From NCBI RefSeq assembly GCF_005434915.1, contig NZ_SKCG01000001.1:806001-870000 (forward strand): a DNA stretch of 64,000 nucleotides, read 5' to 3'. The position numbers and the translations under genes were made by a program. Below are positions 8,277-19,059 of this stretch, piece after piece. The notes below the pieces were generated by a model. The model did no database searches, was not told the DNA's origin, and saw nothing but the letters and a program-made list of their open reading frames with translations. Each line of letters opens with the position of its first letter. Within the stretch, counting starts at the first letter, position 1. The stretch comes from Aurantiacibacter suaedae (GTDB taxonomy: Bacteria > Pseudomonadota > Alphaproteobacteria > Sphingomonadales > Sphingomonadaceae).

Positions 8277-10940
8277 GCTTTTAGACAAAAGTGCGCGCAC
8301 GGCGGCAATGGCATCATCCGCCTTGCCGCCGTCCGGCCCACCCCCCTGCGCCATATCTGGGCGACCGCCGCCGCCCTTGCCACCAATTGCTTCAACGCCA
8401 GCCCGCACCAAATCGACGGCGCTAAAGCGATCGGTGAGATCATCGGTAACGGCGGCGGCAAAAGCTGCCTTGCCATCGTTGACCGCGCAGATCGCAGCAA
8501 CGCCCGAACCCATCCGGCCCTTGGCTTCGTCGAGCAGACCGCGCAGCTCTTTAGGATTCAACCCCTGCAGCACTTGCCCTGAAAAGGCGACGCCGCCGAT
8601 GTTTTCGTCGGCAGCTCGCGCGGCACCGGCAGCACCGCCCCCGCCAAGCGCCAATTGTTTCTTCGCGTCTGCCAGCTCACGTTCGAGCCGCTTGCGCTCA
8701 TCCACTAGGGCGGCAACCCGCTCTTCGACCTCGTCAGGCGACGTGCGAAGTGTAGTCGCTACCGCCTTCAAAGCCTCCTCGCGGCCGACTACCCACTGGC
8801 GCGCCGCCTCGCCGGTCAGCGCCTCGATCCGTCGCACGCCTGAGGAAACGGCGCTTTCCGAAACGATGCGGAACAGCGCAATATCGCCCGTCGCGCGAAC
8901 ATGGGTTCCGCCGCACAGTTCGACCGAATAAGTCCGGCCCGATCCGCCAAAATTGTCTTGGCCCATCGAGAGCACACGCACTTCGTCGCCGTACTTCTCG
9001 CCGAATAGCGCCATGGCCCCGGCTTCGATGGCCTCGTCGGGGCTCATCAATCGGGTCGTGACCTCGTTGTTGGCACGAATCTGCGCATTGACCTCGGCCT
9101 CGATTGCGGAGATGTCCTCGGGGGTGAGAGGTTTGGGATGCGAGAAGTCGAAGCGCAGCCGCTCCGCCGCCACCAGCGAGCCTTTCTGCGTCACGTGCTC
9201 ACCAAGCTGATTGCGCAACGCCGTATGAACAAGGTGCGTGGCCGAGTGGTTCGCCCTTATCGCATCGCGCCGCTCGACATCGACCGCGAGGTGAACCGTG
9301 TCCCCCACGTTGATTTGCCCGGCCTCGATTGTGCCGTGCATCGCGTGCAGTCGCCCGAGCGGCTTGGAGGTGTCGGTGATGGCGATCTTGAGACCATTGT
9401 CACCAGTCACGACCCCGGCATCGCCCGACTGCCCGCCGCTCTCGCCATAGAACGGCGTCTGGTTGGTGAGCAGGATCACCTCCTGCCCCGCATCGGCGCT
9501 TGCGAACTCCTTGCCATCGACCACCAGGGCGACCACGCGGCCTTCGCCTTTATCGGCGGTATAGCCGGTAAACTCGGTCGCGCCTTCGCGCTCGACCACG
9601 TCGAACCAGACCTCGCTATCAGCCGCTGCGCCAGAGCCCTTCCACGCCGCACGCGCAGCCGCCTTCTGCTGCGCCATCGCCGCATCGAAGCCTTCGCGAT
9701 CAACGCCAATGCCGCGCGAACGCAGCGCGTCCTCGGTCAAATCATAAGGGAACCCGTAAGTGTCGTAGAGCTTGAAGGCCGCCTCGCCGGGCAGGTCCGC
9801 GCCTTTGCCAAGCGTGGCAACTTCGTCGTCAAGCAGGCGCAGGCCCTTTTCCAACGTCTGCCGGAAGCGCGTTTCCTCGCGTTCGAGCACCTCGGTGATC
9901 AGCGCCTGCGCGCGCGACAGCTCGGGGTAAGCCTGCCCCATTTCCGTGACGAGCGCGGGTACGAGCCGGTGCATCAGCGGACGGTCGGCACCGAGCAGGT
10001 GGGCATGACGCATGGCGCGGCGCATGATGCGGCGCAGGACATAGCCGCGTCCCTCATTAGAAGGCAGCACGCCATCAGCGATCAGAAAACTGGTCGAGCG
10101 CAGGTGATCCGCAATCACGCGGTGGCTGGCGATTTGCTCGCCCTCAGCCTTTGCCTTCACCAAGTCTTCGCTGGCCTCGATCAGCGCGCGGAAGGTGTCG
10201 GTCTCGAATACGTTATGCACGCCCTGAAGCACGGTCGAAATGCGTTCGAGGCCCATGCCGGTGTCGATCGAAGGCCGCGGCAGGTCGCCGACGATCGCGT
10301 CGGCTTCCTGAATGTGCTGCATGAACACGAGATTCCAGATCTCCACAAAGCGGTCGCCATCTTCATCGGGCGATCCCGGCGGCCCGCCAGCGACCTGCGG
10401 CCCATGGTCCCAGAAGATTTCCGAACTGGGGCCGCAGGGGCCATCAGAGCCCATGGCCCAGAAATTGTCCTTCGTGGCGATGCGAATGATCCGCTCGTCA
10501 GGCAGCCCCGCAATCTTGCGCCACAGCTCGGCCGCCTGATCGTCGGTGTGATAGACGGTCACCAGCAACCGCTCGGGATCCAGACCCAGCTCGCGCGTGA
10601 CCATGCCCCAGGCCAGTTCGATCGCGCGTTCCTTGAAGTAGTCGCCGAAGCTGAAATTGCCGAGCATCTCGAACAGCGTGAGGTGGCGCGCGGTGTAGCC
10701 GACATTATCGAGATCGTTGTGCTTGCCCCCGGCGCGCACGCACTTCTGACTGCTGGTCGCGCGCGGTGCAGGCGGTGTCTCCAGCCCGGTGAAGACGTTT
10801 TTGAACGGCACCATCCCCGCGTTGACGAACATCAACGAGGGATCGTTATAGGGAACCAGCGGTGCCGAAGGCACAACCGTGTGATCGTTGGCCGCGAAGT
10901 AGTCGAGAAACGCGCGGCGAATGTCGTTGGTCGATTGCAT
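8268..10940 (-). CDS. alaS: Alanyl-tRNA synthetase
   Basis: The cytoplasmic class II synthetase that charges tRNA-Ala, 890 residues, a standard bacterial length. The start [15 protein letters not shown] is canonical. The catalytic domain shows [21 protein letters not shown] and the RxxT-type motif region. The editing domain zinc site appears as HSATHLVH near residue 570 and [11 protein letters not shown] near residue 670. The C-Ala glycine-rich/DHHA1 region ([28 protein letters not shown]) ends the protein. It is a single gene, separated by about 100 bases from the upstream methyltransferase, and its 3' end overlaps a small convergent gene by 9 bases. Confidence 0.97.
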   Translation of the reverse strand: MQSTNDIRRAFLDYFAANDHTVVPSAPLVPYNDPSLMFVNAGMVPFKNVFTGLETPPAPRATSSQKCVRAGGKHNDLDNVGYTARHLTLFEMLGNFSFGDYFKERAIELAWGMVTRELGLDPERLLVTVYHTDDQAAELWRKIAGLPDERIIRIATKDNFWAMGSDGPCGPSSEIFWDHGPQVAGGPPGSPDEDGDRFVEIWNLVFMQHIQEADAIVGDLPRPSIDTGMGLERISTVLQGVHNVFETDTFRALIEASEDLVKAKAEGEQIASHRVIADHLRSTSFLIADGVLPSNEGRGYVLRRIMRRAMRHAHLLGADRPLMHRLVPALVTEMGQAYPELSRAQALITEVLEREETRFRQTLEKGLRLLDDEVATLGKGADLPGEAAFKLYDTYGFPYDLTEDALRSRGIGVDREGFDAAMAQQKAAARAAWKGSGAAADSEVWFDVVEREGATEFTGYTADKGEGRVVALVVDGKEFASADAGQEVILLTNQTPFYGESGGQSGDAGVVTGDNGLKIAITDTSKPLGRLHAMHGTIEAGQINVGDTVHLAVDVERRDAIRANHSATHLVHTALRNQLGEHVTQKGSLVAAERLRFDFSHPKPLTPEDISAIEAEVNAQIRANNEVTTRLMSPDEAIEAGAMALFGEKYGDEVRVLSMGQDNFGGSGRTYSVELCGGTHVRATGDIALFRIVSESAVSSGVRRIEALTGEAARQWVVGREEALKAVATTLRTSPDEVEERVAALVDERKRLERELADAKKQLALGGGGAAGAARAADENIGGVAFSGQVLQGLNPKELRGLLDEAKGRMGSGVAAICAVNDGKAAFAAAVTDDLTDRFSAVDLVRAGVEAIGGKGGGGRPDMAQGGGPDGGKADDAIAAVRALLSKSSA

Positions 10941-11042
10941 GGCGTCGAATTAGGGCCTGTTCGCCTGCTCGACAAGCGTGTTACGCACAGAATGGACAGG
11001 CTGTTATGCGCCCAGCGCTTCCACTTGCCTAAGCGGGGCGCA

Positions 11043-11894
11043 CTAGCCGCGTTGGGCCGTGACCACCCAAGCCGCTGCGGGCAGTGAAACGATCCCCTCG
11101 CGGCAGTGGCGTCCGCACAGCGCATCGAGCTTGATCAGGAAGGCTTCGCGTTCCTCTTCGTCAAGCTGGCCGAGAGCCCTGGCGGCCGGCCCGATGGTAC
11201 AGAAATACTCGCGCGCATCGGCCACCGGGTCTTCACCGGCGCCAACAATCATCGGAAAATCAACGGGCGAAAAGGTTGTGTCGGCCCACCCGGCGGCAGA
11301 CAGAATCTGCTCGACATAAGATGCATCGGCAAAGGCGAACGGCCCGGGCGCGCGAGGGTCTGGCGATTGCGGTGGCTCTGGCAGAAGCCGGGCCACTTCG
11401 GACATGAACGGATTGAGCGAGGGTTCACGAAAGCACGAGAACATCAGCCCGGCCGCAGGCGCGGATACCGAGGCGAGGTTGGAAAAGGCCGCGACAGGAT
11501 CGTCGAAAAACATGACCCCATGCCGCGAAACAAGCTGATCGAGCGCGAAGGAATCGTCAGGCTTCCAGGTCGAAGCGTCTTCGCAAACGAAGGTTACGTT
11601 GGTGAACCGATCGCCGCGGGCCTGCGCCGCTTCGACAAGCTGCGGCGAAATGTCGAGCCCGCGCACCTGAACGCCTGGACGGTTGCGCGCGATGGCCAGC
11701 GACAATTCACCCGCGCCGCAGCCGACATCGAGAACCTCGCGGAATTCCAGCGCGCGCAATCGGGAAAGCAAATTTTCGGTAAGAATGCCGAAGCTACGGT
11801 CGGTCCGGCGCCAGTTTTCCGCCCAGTTAGCGCCTTGGCTGCCCTGCCATGCAATCTTGTCCAATATGCCCTGCCCCTGCTTTGTCCCCGACAT
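11043..11894 (-). CDS. Class I SAM-dependent methyltransferase
   Basis: A 283-residue Rossmann-fold methyltransferase with a clear motif I (VLDVGCGAGELSLA, about residues 54-67), then motif II LDISPQLVEAA and a post-core region with GVMFFDDPVAAFSN. This is the UbiE/Methyltransf_25 type. The start ATG at 11894 is favoured by AGGG five bases upstream; an ATG at 11927 would add 11 unconserved residues. The methyl acceptor cannot be inferred. It lies downstream of recA on the same strand, but a large inverted repeat between them suggests separate transcription. Confidence 0.82.
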   Translation of the reverse strand: MSGTKQGQGILDKIAWQGSQGANWAENWRRTDRSFGILTENLLSRLRALEFREVLDVGCGAGELSLAIARNRPGVQVRGLDISPQLVEAAQARGDRFTNVTFVCEDASTWKPDDSFALDQLVSRHGVMFFDDPVAAFSNLASVSAPAAGLMFSCFREPSLNPFMSEVARLLPEPPQSPDPRAPGPFAFADASYVEQILSAAGWADTTFSPVDFPMIVGAGEDPVADAREYFCTIGPAARALGQLDEEEREAFLIKLDALCGRHCREGIVSLPAAAWVVTAQRG

Positions 11895-11975
11895 TCTCAC
11901 CCTCACTGCGAAGCCAGATCGGATCATGCACCGAAACAGGAAGATTGCTCAAGTGCGGAACAGCAAATGCGAGGA

Positions 11976-12016
11976 AGCCGGCGCTCGAACACTGAATAAG
12001 TGCCAAGGCGCCGGCT
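11976..12016 (-). repeat. Two-tier inverted repeat between recA and the methyltransferase gene
   Basis: Perfect 9-bp GC-rich arms (AGCCGGCGC at 11976-11984, GCGCCGGCT at 12008-12016) enclose a second small stem (CACT at 11990-11993, AGTG at 11999-12002). No T-run follows on either strand, so it is not a textbook terminator. It could still end the recA transcript or form a processed or structured 5' leader for the methyltransferase mRNA. Confidence 0.5.
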
Positions 12017-12066
12017 CCGGTTCGCAAGGGGGGCGGCTCTTATCGCTGCCCGGCCCTTCTTGAGGA

Positions 12067-13134
<1,068 letters not shown>

Positions 13135-13209
13135 GACACGGTCTCCGCTCTGTCGCTAGGGCCTCATGCCCTTCGTCCACGAGACCTGTGTACGCACTTT
13201 GTTCTATGA

Positions 13210-13224
13210 GAACAAGAGTGGAAC
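13210..13224 (-). promoter_or_regulatory. LexA (SOS) box upstream of recA
   Basis: Read on the recA strand this is GTTC, seven bases, GTTC: a direct-repeat operator matching the alphaproteobacterial LexA consensus GTTC-N7-GTTC. It is centred about 83 bases upstream of the recA start codon, in the expected promoter zone. An adjacent GTTC-N5-GAAC (13201-13213) overlaps it. Confidence 0.8.
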
Positions 13225-13270
13225 AGAAAATTTCCTACATTTTTCCTGCTCAGCCCCGCAAAACGCAGGA

Positions 13271-14881
13271 TCAGCGCAGGGTCGAGCGCATCTGCCAGTC
13301 GAAGTCAGTGGTCGAATTGGCGGGGATCTTCACCTCGACATAGCGCACGCCGTTCTTCGTCTGGAGACGCTCGCGCGCAAATCGGTAGTTCCACCCTGGC
13401 TCCTGCCCGAGCATGATTCGCATGGTCACACTGTGCGGATTGGCATTGGTGACCCGCGCGCGCATCGGCATCCAGCGCTCGCCATACGAATCGGGCTCTG
13501 CCGCGCCAAGCCGCGCGCACTGAGTGAAGACCTGCGGACTTTGGCCGATATCCAGTTCGACATCCTGCCCCACGGCATAGTCGCGCAGGTTCAGTTCGTT
13601 CACCAACAAGTCACCCGCAGGCGACGGCTCGAACAGTGCCATATTGCCGAGCGGCAGCGCCGCGCCGAGGCCGTGTTCCTCGTCGTTCTTCGTGATCAGC
13701 ATCAGCGTGGCGGGAGTGAAGTCGGCAGCATTGTCGCGGCTGGGAAACGGGGTCCAAGGCACGCATTGGTCCGCGCGATAGACAATGCGGCCTTCGACCT
13801 CAGGCCGGTCGAGGAAGGCGATCTGCTTGAGGCTTTTGGCCGCAACGGTGACCTGCTCGGGCACCCGGTAAAGCTTGAGGTCGCCAAGGTCTTCCTCGGT
13901 CGCAAGCCTCGAGCCGGTGACGGTGATTACCTCGTCGGCGACTGCCTCGGCGCTAACCATGCGCGCCATCACGGGCGAGGGAAGGACCGCTGGCGACGAC
14001 GGCGGCGCGTAACGGACTCTTCGCTCGGGCGAACCCTCAGCGGTGCTCCCAATCGGATAACAGGTCAGCCGCAAGGGCCGGGCCCGCGGGGGTTCGGCCA
14101 GACCCTCGAAGTCGCTCTCGACATTGATCGTGCCCGCCACGGCCATCAGGTCGGCGTTCTCGAAGCTCTGGCCGTTGTCGTTGAGCAGTGTTAGCCAGCT
14201 TACCAACCGCAGCCGCGCCTTGTCGCGCGCGCCCGCTTCGGCCAGCGTGGCAACATAGTTCGCCTCCCAGTCGAAGCCCCAGGCGAGATAGGACAGCGTC
14301 ACCGTATAGGTGCCGCCGCTGGCATCGCGGGTGTCGATGGAGAACACCGGCTCGGACGAAAGCCCGGCAGGTATGCGATCGAAGGCAAGGCTTTCCGGCA
14401 GGCCCGAACAGCGCACCGGCTCGAAGCCCTCGCTGGTCTGGAGCACCAGACCGCCATCGGCGCGGGTGCGAACAATCGCGCTTTCGCTCGCCTGCTCGCC
14501 AGTGCCGGGGTTGGTGCGAGTGATGCGCACGCGGTTGCCGAGCGTCCCGTCGACCAGCGCCGCTGGACTGAGCAGATCGGCATTGCGGTTCTTCTCGATC
14601 TTGCCGCCGGGCAGGCCCGTGACGATGGCCGAGACCGCCACCATGCCTTCGGCCACGCCGGTGAAGCGGATGCGCGATTCGCCGGGCGGGAGCGTGACCG
14701 TGCGGACTTCCGAGATCATCGCGAAGCCTTGCGGGTTGTCGCGGTCGAGCCGGTCGCCGGCGGCGCGGTTCGGGTCGCGGTAGATGGTGACGGCTTGTTC
14801 TGTGGGGGCGGAGGCGTCGACGGTGGGGCGGTCTTGCGCGTTTGCCGGGGAGGCAAGGCACAGGACAAGTGCCGCCGTCAT
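13271..14881 (-). CDS. DUF4139 domain-containing secreted protein (paralogue 1)
   Basis: A 536-residue exported protein with an N-terminal signal peptide (ALVLCLASPANAQ, cleavage after ANA) and a long beta-rich body matching DUF4139, as in the adjacent gene. Shared landmarks are an early VTIYRDPN segment, TLPPGESRIRFTGVAEGM, a TRTNPGTGEQASE stretch, SYLAWGFDWEANYVA, and a C-terminal VTNANPHSVTMRI region. GAGGAG lies four bases before the ATG at 14881, so I start there; upstream in-frame ATGs fall inside an intergenic GC-rich repeat. The function of the family is unknown. Upstream of it on the same strand is its paralogue, separated only by the repeat. Confidence 0.82.
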   Translation of the reverse strand: MTAALVLCLASPANAQDRPTVDASAPTEQAVTIYRDPNRAAGDRLDRDNPQGFAMISEVRTVTLPPGESRIRFTGVAEGMVAVSAIVTGLPGGKIEKNRNADLLSPAALVDGTLGNRVRITRTNPGTGEQASESAIVRTRADGGLVLQTSEGFEPVRCSGLPESLAFDRIPAGLSSEPVFSIDTRDASGGTYTVTLSYLAWGFDWEANYVATLAEAGARDKARLRLVSWLTLLNDNGQSFENADLMAVAGTINVESDFEGLAEPPRARPLRLTCYPIGSTAEGSPERRVRYAPPSSPAVLPSPVMARMVSAEAVADEVITVTGSRLATEEDLGDLKLYRVPEQVTVAAKSLKQIAFLDRPEVEGRIVYRADQCVPWTPFPSRDNAADFTPATLMLITKNDEEHGLGAALPLGNMALFEPSPAGDLLVNELNLRDYAVGQDVELDIGQSPQVFTQCARLGAAEPDSYGERWMPMRARVTNANPHSVTMRIMLGQEPGWNYRFARERLQTKNGVRYVEVKIPANSTTDFDWQMRSTLR

Positions 14882-14886
14882 ACCGC

Positions 14887-15004
14887 TCCTCACCCACCGG
14901 GGGAGGGGGACCATGCCCAGCATGGTGGAGGGGCAAGAGCGACGCTGGTCGCCTGTCCCCCTGCACCGCGCTCCGCGCGCGCCCCCTCCCCGTACCGGGG
15001 AGGA
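14887..15004. repeat. Composite GC-rich intergenic palindromic repeat
   Basis: This 118-base spacer between the two DUF4139 genes holds nested palindromes: CCTCCCCG/CGGGGAGG (14985-15003) and ACCATGC/GCATGGT (14910-14926), with runs of G and C between. It resembles the other CCCCTCCCC-type spacers at 41342 and 45910 and is best read as a member of a dispersed palindromic repeat family common in sphingomonad intergenic DNA. Confidence 0.6.
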
Positions 15005-15033
15005 TTTGGTCGGCTCCGCCATCACCCGCGCCC

Positions 15034-16515
15034 TTAGTACTTCGTCTCGTAAGTCACCCGGATCACGCGCTCGCCATTGGCGGGCACGGTCACGCGGTAG
15101 AGGCGAGTGTCGGCGTTGAGCTGTTCGCCTTCGACGTCTTCCGACACCACGCGATAGTCGTTAGCCCAGTAACCGCGATCGAGCCCCGACTGGCGGAATT
15201 CGACCGTGACTGGCTCGCTCTTGGCATTGGTGAAGCTGTAGCGCATCGTGGTGCGATAGTAGTCGACCGCGCGGTCGACCTCGACTTCGCGGGTCACCTC
15301 GCCGTTCTCGATCACGCGGTAACGCGCCGAGCGCTCATAGTCGGCGGCGGTGATCTTGTCCCGGCGCTCGACTTCGACCTTGCTGAACACGTCGAAGGCA
15401 TCGCCGGTGCGCAGCGACAGCACGCTGCCCATCGGGGTGTGGCCGATGGAATTTTCGCCGATGAACTGCGGGTTTCCGCTCGCATCGCGCTGGTAGAACC
15501 GCACGGTGCCCGCCGGCAGCGCATCCCCCAGCCCGCCTTCGCGCGAGGAATTGAAGCTGATTGCGCTAGACACGCTCTGCCAGTCGTCCCAAGTGGCGAG
15601 CCAGCCGGCACCCGCCGAATAGACGCGGGCAGCCGGAACACCCTGCACGTCGAGGAAGCTGACCTGCTTGGTCTGGTTGTTGGCAATCGTGGTGCGGCCC
15701 TCGATCGGATAGAGGTAGAAGTCGCCCAGCCGCTCGCGCTCGGCGCTTTGGGTGCCGGGGCGCACCATGTCAGAGCGGCGCATATTGCGCCCGCCGCCTA
15801 CGTCGCCCACCACCAGCAATGTGTCGGCATTGGTGAAAGTGGTTCCAGTGGTGTTGGTGAGCGTCACCCAACCCTGCATATCGACGGTGCCCTTAGCCTC
15901 GTCGAACAGTGCGACATAGTCGCTCGACCAGCCGAGGCCGGGGGTGAGATAGCGTATCGACGCAGGCCGCGTGCCGCCGCGCGAACTTTCGAGGTTCACC
16001 GACAGCGTGGGCCGCGCGCGCAGGTTCGGCGGCAGATCGTCGAAGATCACGCGCACCGGCAGGCCATCGTCGCGCAGCACCTCGACCTGCCCGTTCACGC
16101 GGATCACCACCCCGCCCACGGTCGAGAGCACCTCCGCACGCTGGCGGGTTTCCGCACCGGTAGCGGGATTGGTGCGGATCAATGTGACCTCCTGACCAAC
16201 GGCCTTTTCCATCAGTTTTTGCGGGGTGAGCAGGTCGAAGTCGAAGTTCTGCTCGATGATCGTGGTGTCGGCGGCGTTGAAGCTCAGTGTCTCGGGCCGG
16301 ATCATCGCCGAGACATCGGGGAAGGTCACGGTCGAGCGGCCGCGCGCGATATCGAGCTGGCGCACGTCCTGCACCAGGCTCTGGCCGTTGTTATAGATCG
16401 TCACCGCAAGATCGCCCTGCGCGCTTGGCTCGGTGGGGTCGCTCTGGGCCGAGGCGCTGGCGGCAGTCGCGGCGAGCAGGCAGGCGACAAACGTGGTGCG
16501 GGCGTGGCTGAGCAT
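15034..16515 (-). CDS. DUF4139 domain-containing secreted protein (paralogue 2)
   Basis: A 493-residue protein with a clear signal peptide (AAATAASASAQ cleavage region at about residues 14-24). The body aligns with its downstream neighbour: LAVTIYNNGQSLV, LDIARGRSTVTFPDVSAMI, TRTNPATGAE, IRYLTPGLGWSSDYVALF, and a C-terminal VTVPANGERVIRVTYETKY. DUF4139 proteins are predicted periplasmic or surface beta-rich proteins of unknown role. Tandem arrangement points to an old duplication with considerable divergence. It is probably the first gene of the pair. Confidence 0.85.
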   Translation of the reverse strand: MLSHARTTFVACLLAATAASASAQSDPTEPSAQGDLAVTIYNNGQSLVQDVRQLDIARGRSTVTFPDVSAMIRPETLSFNAADTTIIEQNFDFDLLTPQKLMEKAVGQEVTLIRTNPATGAETRQRAEVLSTVGGVVIRVNGQVEVLRDDGLPVRVIFDDLPPNLRARPTLSVNLESSRGGTRPASIRYLTPGLGWSSDYVALFDEAKGTVDMQGWVTLTNTTGTTFTNADTLLVVGDVGGGRNMRRSDMVRPGTQSAERERLGDFYLYPIEGRTTIANNQTKQVSFLDVQGVPAARVYSAGAGWLATWDDWQSVSSAISFNSSREGGLGDALPAGTVRFYQRDASGNPQFIGENSIGHTPMGSVLSLRTGDAFDVFSKVEVERRDKITAADYERSARYRVIENGEVTREVEVDRAVDYYRTTMRYSFTNAKSEPVTVEFRQSGLDRGYWANDYRVVSEDVEGEQLNADTRLYRVTVPANGERVIRVTYETKY

Positions 16516-16596
16516 CTGGCGAATCTTCCCTCTCGTAAAGCTTGCATTGGGGTAGCACGGCCTGAGCGCGCGCTGAACGGTCTGCGCAGACGAAAC

Positions 16597-19059
16597 TCAG
16601 TCGCGGCGCGAACTGGCGGTCAGCACCTCGGCGACCTTGTCGGCAATCTGCTGCACGCTGAAGGGCTTGGGGATGAAATGCATGGCGACGATGTCGATCT
16701 GGTCGCGCAGTTGAGCTTCGGCATAGCCCGACATGAACAGGATCGGCAGATCGGGCGCCACTTCGCGAATCGCGAGCGCCATGGCCGGGCCATCCATCAC
16801 CGGCATCACCACGTCGGAAACGACGAGGTCGAACTGCTCCCCGCCGCGCACAAGTTCGAAGCCTTCGTCGCCGTCGCTGGCGGTGATCACCTCGTAACCC
16901 TGCCGCGTCAGCGCGCGTTCGGCCACGGCGCGCACCATGTCTTCGTCCTCGACCAGCAGGATGCGCCCGCCGCCTGCCCAGTTGCGCGCTTCCTCGACCG
17001 CTTCGGTCTTCTTCAGCTCTTCCTCGCTCGCCTCGTGAACGGGCAGGTATATCGTGAAGCGAGCACCGGCAGGCCTGCCAGTGATACCCTGCACGTTGCT
17101 GGCGAAGATGAACCCGCCCGACTGCTTGACGATGCCATAGACCGTCGACAGGCCAAGCCCGGTGCCCTTGCCCAGATCCTTGGTGGTGAAGAACGGTTCG
17201 AAGATCTTGCCGATAATCGCAGGCGCGATCCCGCCGCCGGTATCTTCGCAGATCAGCGCGGTATATTCACCCGCCGGGATGATATCCGATCCCATGCGCC
17301 GGATATCGCGCGCCTCTACCCGCCTCGTGGTGAAGGTGAGAATGCCGCTTGCGCCCTCGCCCCCGCCGCTTGTCTGGATCGCGTCACGCGCGTTAACCGC
17401 GAGGTTTATGATGACCTGTTCGAGTTGGCGCGGATCGGCACGCACCGCGCCAAGGTTGCGGTCGTGCCGCACGTCGAGCGTGATCTTCGCGCCAAGCAGC
17501 CGTTTGAGCATCTGCGTCACCTCGCTCATCACGTCGGGCAACTGAAGCACTTCGGACTGCAAGGTCTGTTGGCGCGAGAAGGCGAGCAGCTGGCGGGTCA
17601 GGCTCGCGGCACGGTTCGAGTTGGCCTTGATCTGCTGGATATCGTCATAGTCGCTGTCGCCAGGTGTGTGACGCAGCAGCATGAGGTCGCAATAGCCGAT
17701 GATCGCGGTCAGCACGTTGTTGAAATCGTGCGCGACACCGCCTGCGAGCTGACCCACCGCCTGCATCTTGGTCGCCTGGGCGACCTGGCGGCGCAGGCGC
17801 GTTTCCTCGGTGGTGTCGGCAAGGCTGAGCAGCACCGCCGCCTCGCCCATTCCGCGTACACCCGCAAGGCCAAGGCTTGCCGGTTCGTCAGGCTCTACCG
17901 AGAGACGCACGGCGATGTCGCCGCTTGACGCGGGGCCTTGTGCATAGCGGCGCACGGCATCGCTCATCGCGGTCTTGTCGCGGGCAATCACTAGGTCGGA
18001 AGGGTAAGGCGGCAAGCTGTGCGCTTCCAGACCGGCGGCGCGGCGGAAGGCGGGGTTGGCGAACAGGAACCGCCCGTCGCGGTCGGTCATTGCGAGCCCC
18101 AGCGGCAGCTGTTCGAGCAGCGCTTCCAACTGTCCGGCCTGCCCCTTGGCATCGCCCGCCGTTCCGCCCAGCCCCATCCCGGCATCGACCAGCAGCATCA
18201 GCGACGCAGGTTCGGCCTCGGGCGGCGCGAGCGGAACTTGCCACAAGGTCTGCGGCGAACCCTTGCGCCCCTCGCGAGTAAAGTGGATGCGGTCGCGGTC
18301 GTCGCTGCGCAACAGCTCGGCGAACTCCTGCCCGGCGAGCGTTGCCGAGCCGTCACCGCAGGCCCGCGCCGCCAGTTCGCTGTTGGCCGCAAGGATCGTT
18401 CCTTCCGGCCCCACCAGTGCCAGGCACAAACCGGCATCGCCGAACATCGCGCCGAACGGCCCGCGCAGCCACATGGCCATATCGGCGAGCATGTCGACCT
18501 CTTCGATCGGTGTGAACGACCAGATCATGTACTCGTCGGCCCGCCCGGCCCGGCGTGTGTGCACTCGCCAGTGATGCCCGTCGCCAGCCACCTCGCACGT
18601 CGCCGCTTCGCCTTCGCGCCAGGCCTCGCGCACCATCGTCGACAGCCTATCGCTGCCGCCCGCATCCAGGGCCATGCGTGGTGGGGCATGAAGGCTGCCG
18701 AACGCCTCTTCGAACGCCGGATTAGCGCAGACGAGCCGGTTGGCCCGATCGGTAATGGCAATGGCGGCCCTCGCCTTGCCCTGCGCCGCATGACCCGTGC
18801 TCTCGATAGCTGCCAGCGTGACAGACCAGTCAGGCAGCGCCTCCTGCACATCTGCAGCCGGCCTTTGCCCGCGCACAGCCATGGCGGCGGCCATCATCAT
18901 AGCAGCGAGCCCGCAGGCAAAGCCCAACGCCACCAGCGGCATTCCGCTCAGCCAATAGATCAGCGCTCCGCTGGCGACGAGCGCGAGCACAAGCGCGGCC
19001 AGCTCTATCACTGGCCGCGTGCGGCTGGTCTCATGGGGTATCTTCAGGGCGTGCTTCAC
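16597..19059 (-). CDS. cckA: Hybrid sensor histidine kinase CckA
   Basis: An 820-residue inner-membrane phosphorelay kinase. Two hydrophobic segments lie near residues 17-55, then PAS-like regions. The H-box VGQLAGGVAHDFNNVLTAI (phospho-His near residue 443) is the highly conserved CckA form. ATPase motifs follow (NLAVNARDAI, GGGIAPAIIGKIFEPFFTTK, GTGLGLSTVYGIVKQ), then a C-terminal receiver domain with LVVSDVVMPVMDG (phospho-Asp near residue 749). CckA feeds the ChpT-CtrA cell-cycle relay in alphaproteobacteria. The GTG start at 19059 overlaps the stop of the upstream DUF2062 gene by four bases (GTGA), indicating coupled translation. Longer readings to 19506 lie in the DUF2062 gene. Confidence 0.92.
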   Translation of the reverse strand: MKHALKIPHETSRTRPVIELAALVLALVASGALIYWLSGMPLVALGFACGLAAMMMAAAMAVRGQRPAADVQEALPDWSVTLAAIESTGHAAQGKARAAIAITDRANRLVCANPAFEEAFGSLHAPPRMALDAGGSDRLSTMVREAWREGEAATCEVAGDGHHWRVHTRRAGRADEYMIWSFTPIEEVDMLADMAMWLRGPFGAMFGDAGLCLALVGPEGTILAANSELAARACGDGSATLAGQEFAELLRSDDRDRIHFTREGRKGSPQTLWQVPLAPPEAEPASLMLLVDAGMGLGGTAGDAKGQAGQLEALLEQLPLGLAMTDRDGRFLFANPAFRRAAGLEAHSLPPYPSDLVIARDKTAMSDAVRRYAQGPASSGDIAVRLSVEPDEPASLGLAGVRGMGEAAVLLSLADTTEETRLRRQVAQATKMQAVGQLAGGVAHDFNNVLTAIIGYCDLMLLRHTPGDSDYDDIQQIKANSNRAASLTRQLLAFSRQQTLQSEVLQLPDVMSEVTQMLKRLLGAKITLDVRHDRNLGAVRADPRQLEQVIINLAVNARDAIQTSGGGEGASGILTFTTRRVEARDIRRMGSDIIPAGEYTALICEDTGGGIAPAIIGKIFEPFFTTKDLGKGTGLGLSTVYGIVKQSGGFIFASNVQGITGRPAGARFTIYLPVHEASEEELKKTEAVEEARNWAGGGRILLVEDEDMVRAVAERALTRQGYEVITASDGDEGFELVRGGEQFDLVVSDVVMPVMDGPAMALAIREVAPDLPILFMSGYAEAQLRDQIDIVAMHFIPKPFSVQQIADKVAEVLTASSRRD

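Noticed and set aside
9138-11087. Open frame of about 649 codons opposite alaS
   Set aside because: Lies wholly antisense to a strongly conserved alaS and reads as His/Arg/Val-rich filler.
14842-17928. Open frame of about 1,028 codons on the plus strand
   Set aside because: Antisense to the DUF4139 genes and cckA, with no start signal and no recognisable domain; a GC-bias artefact.
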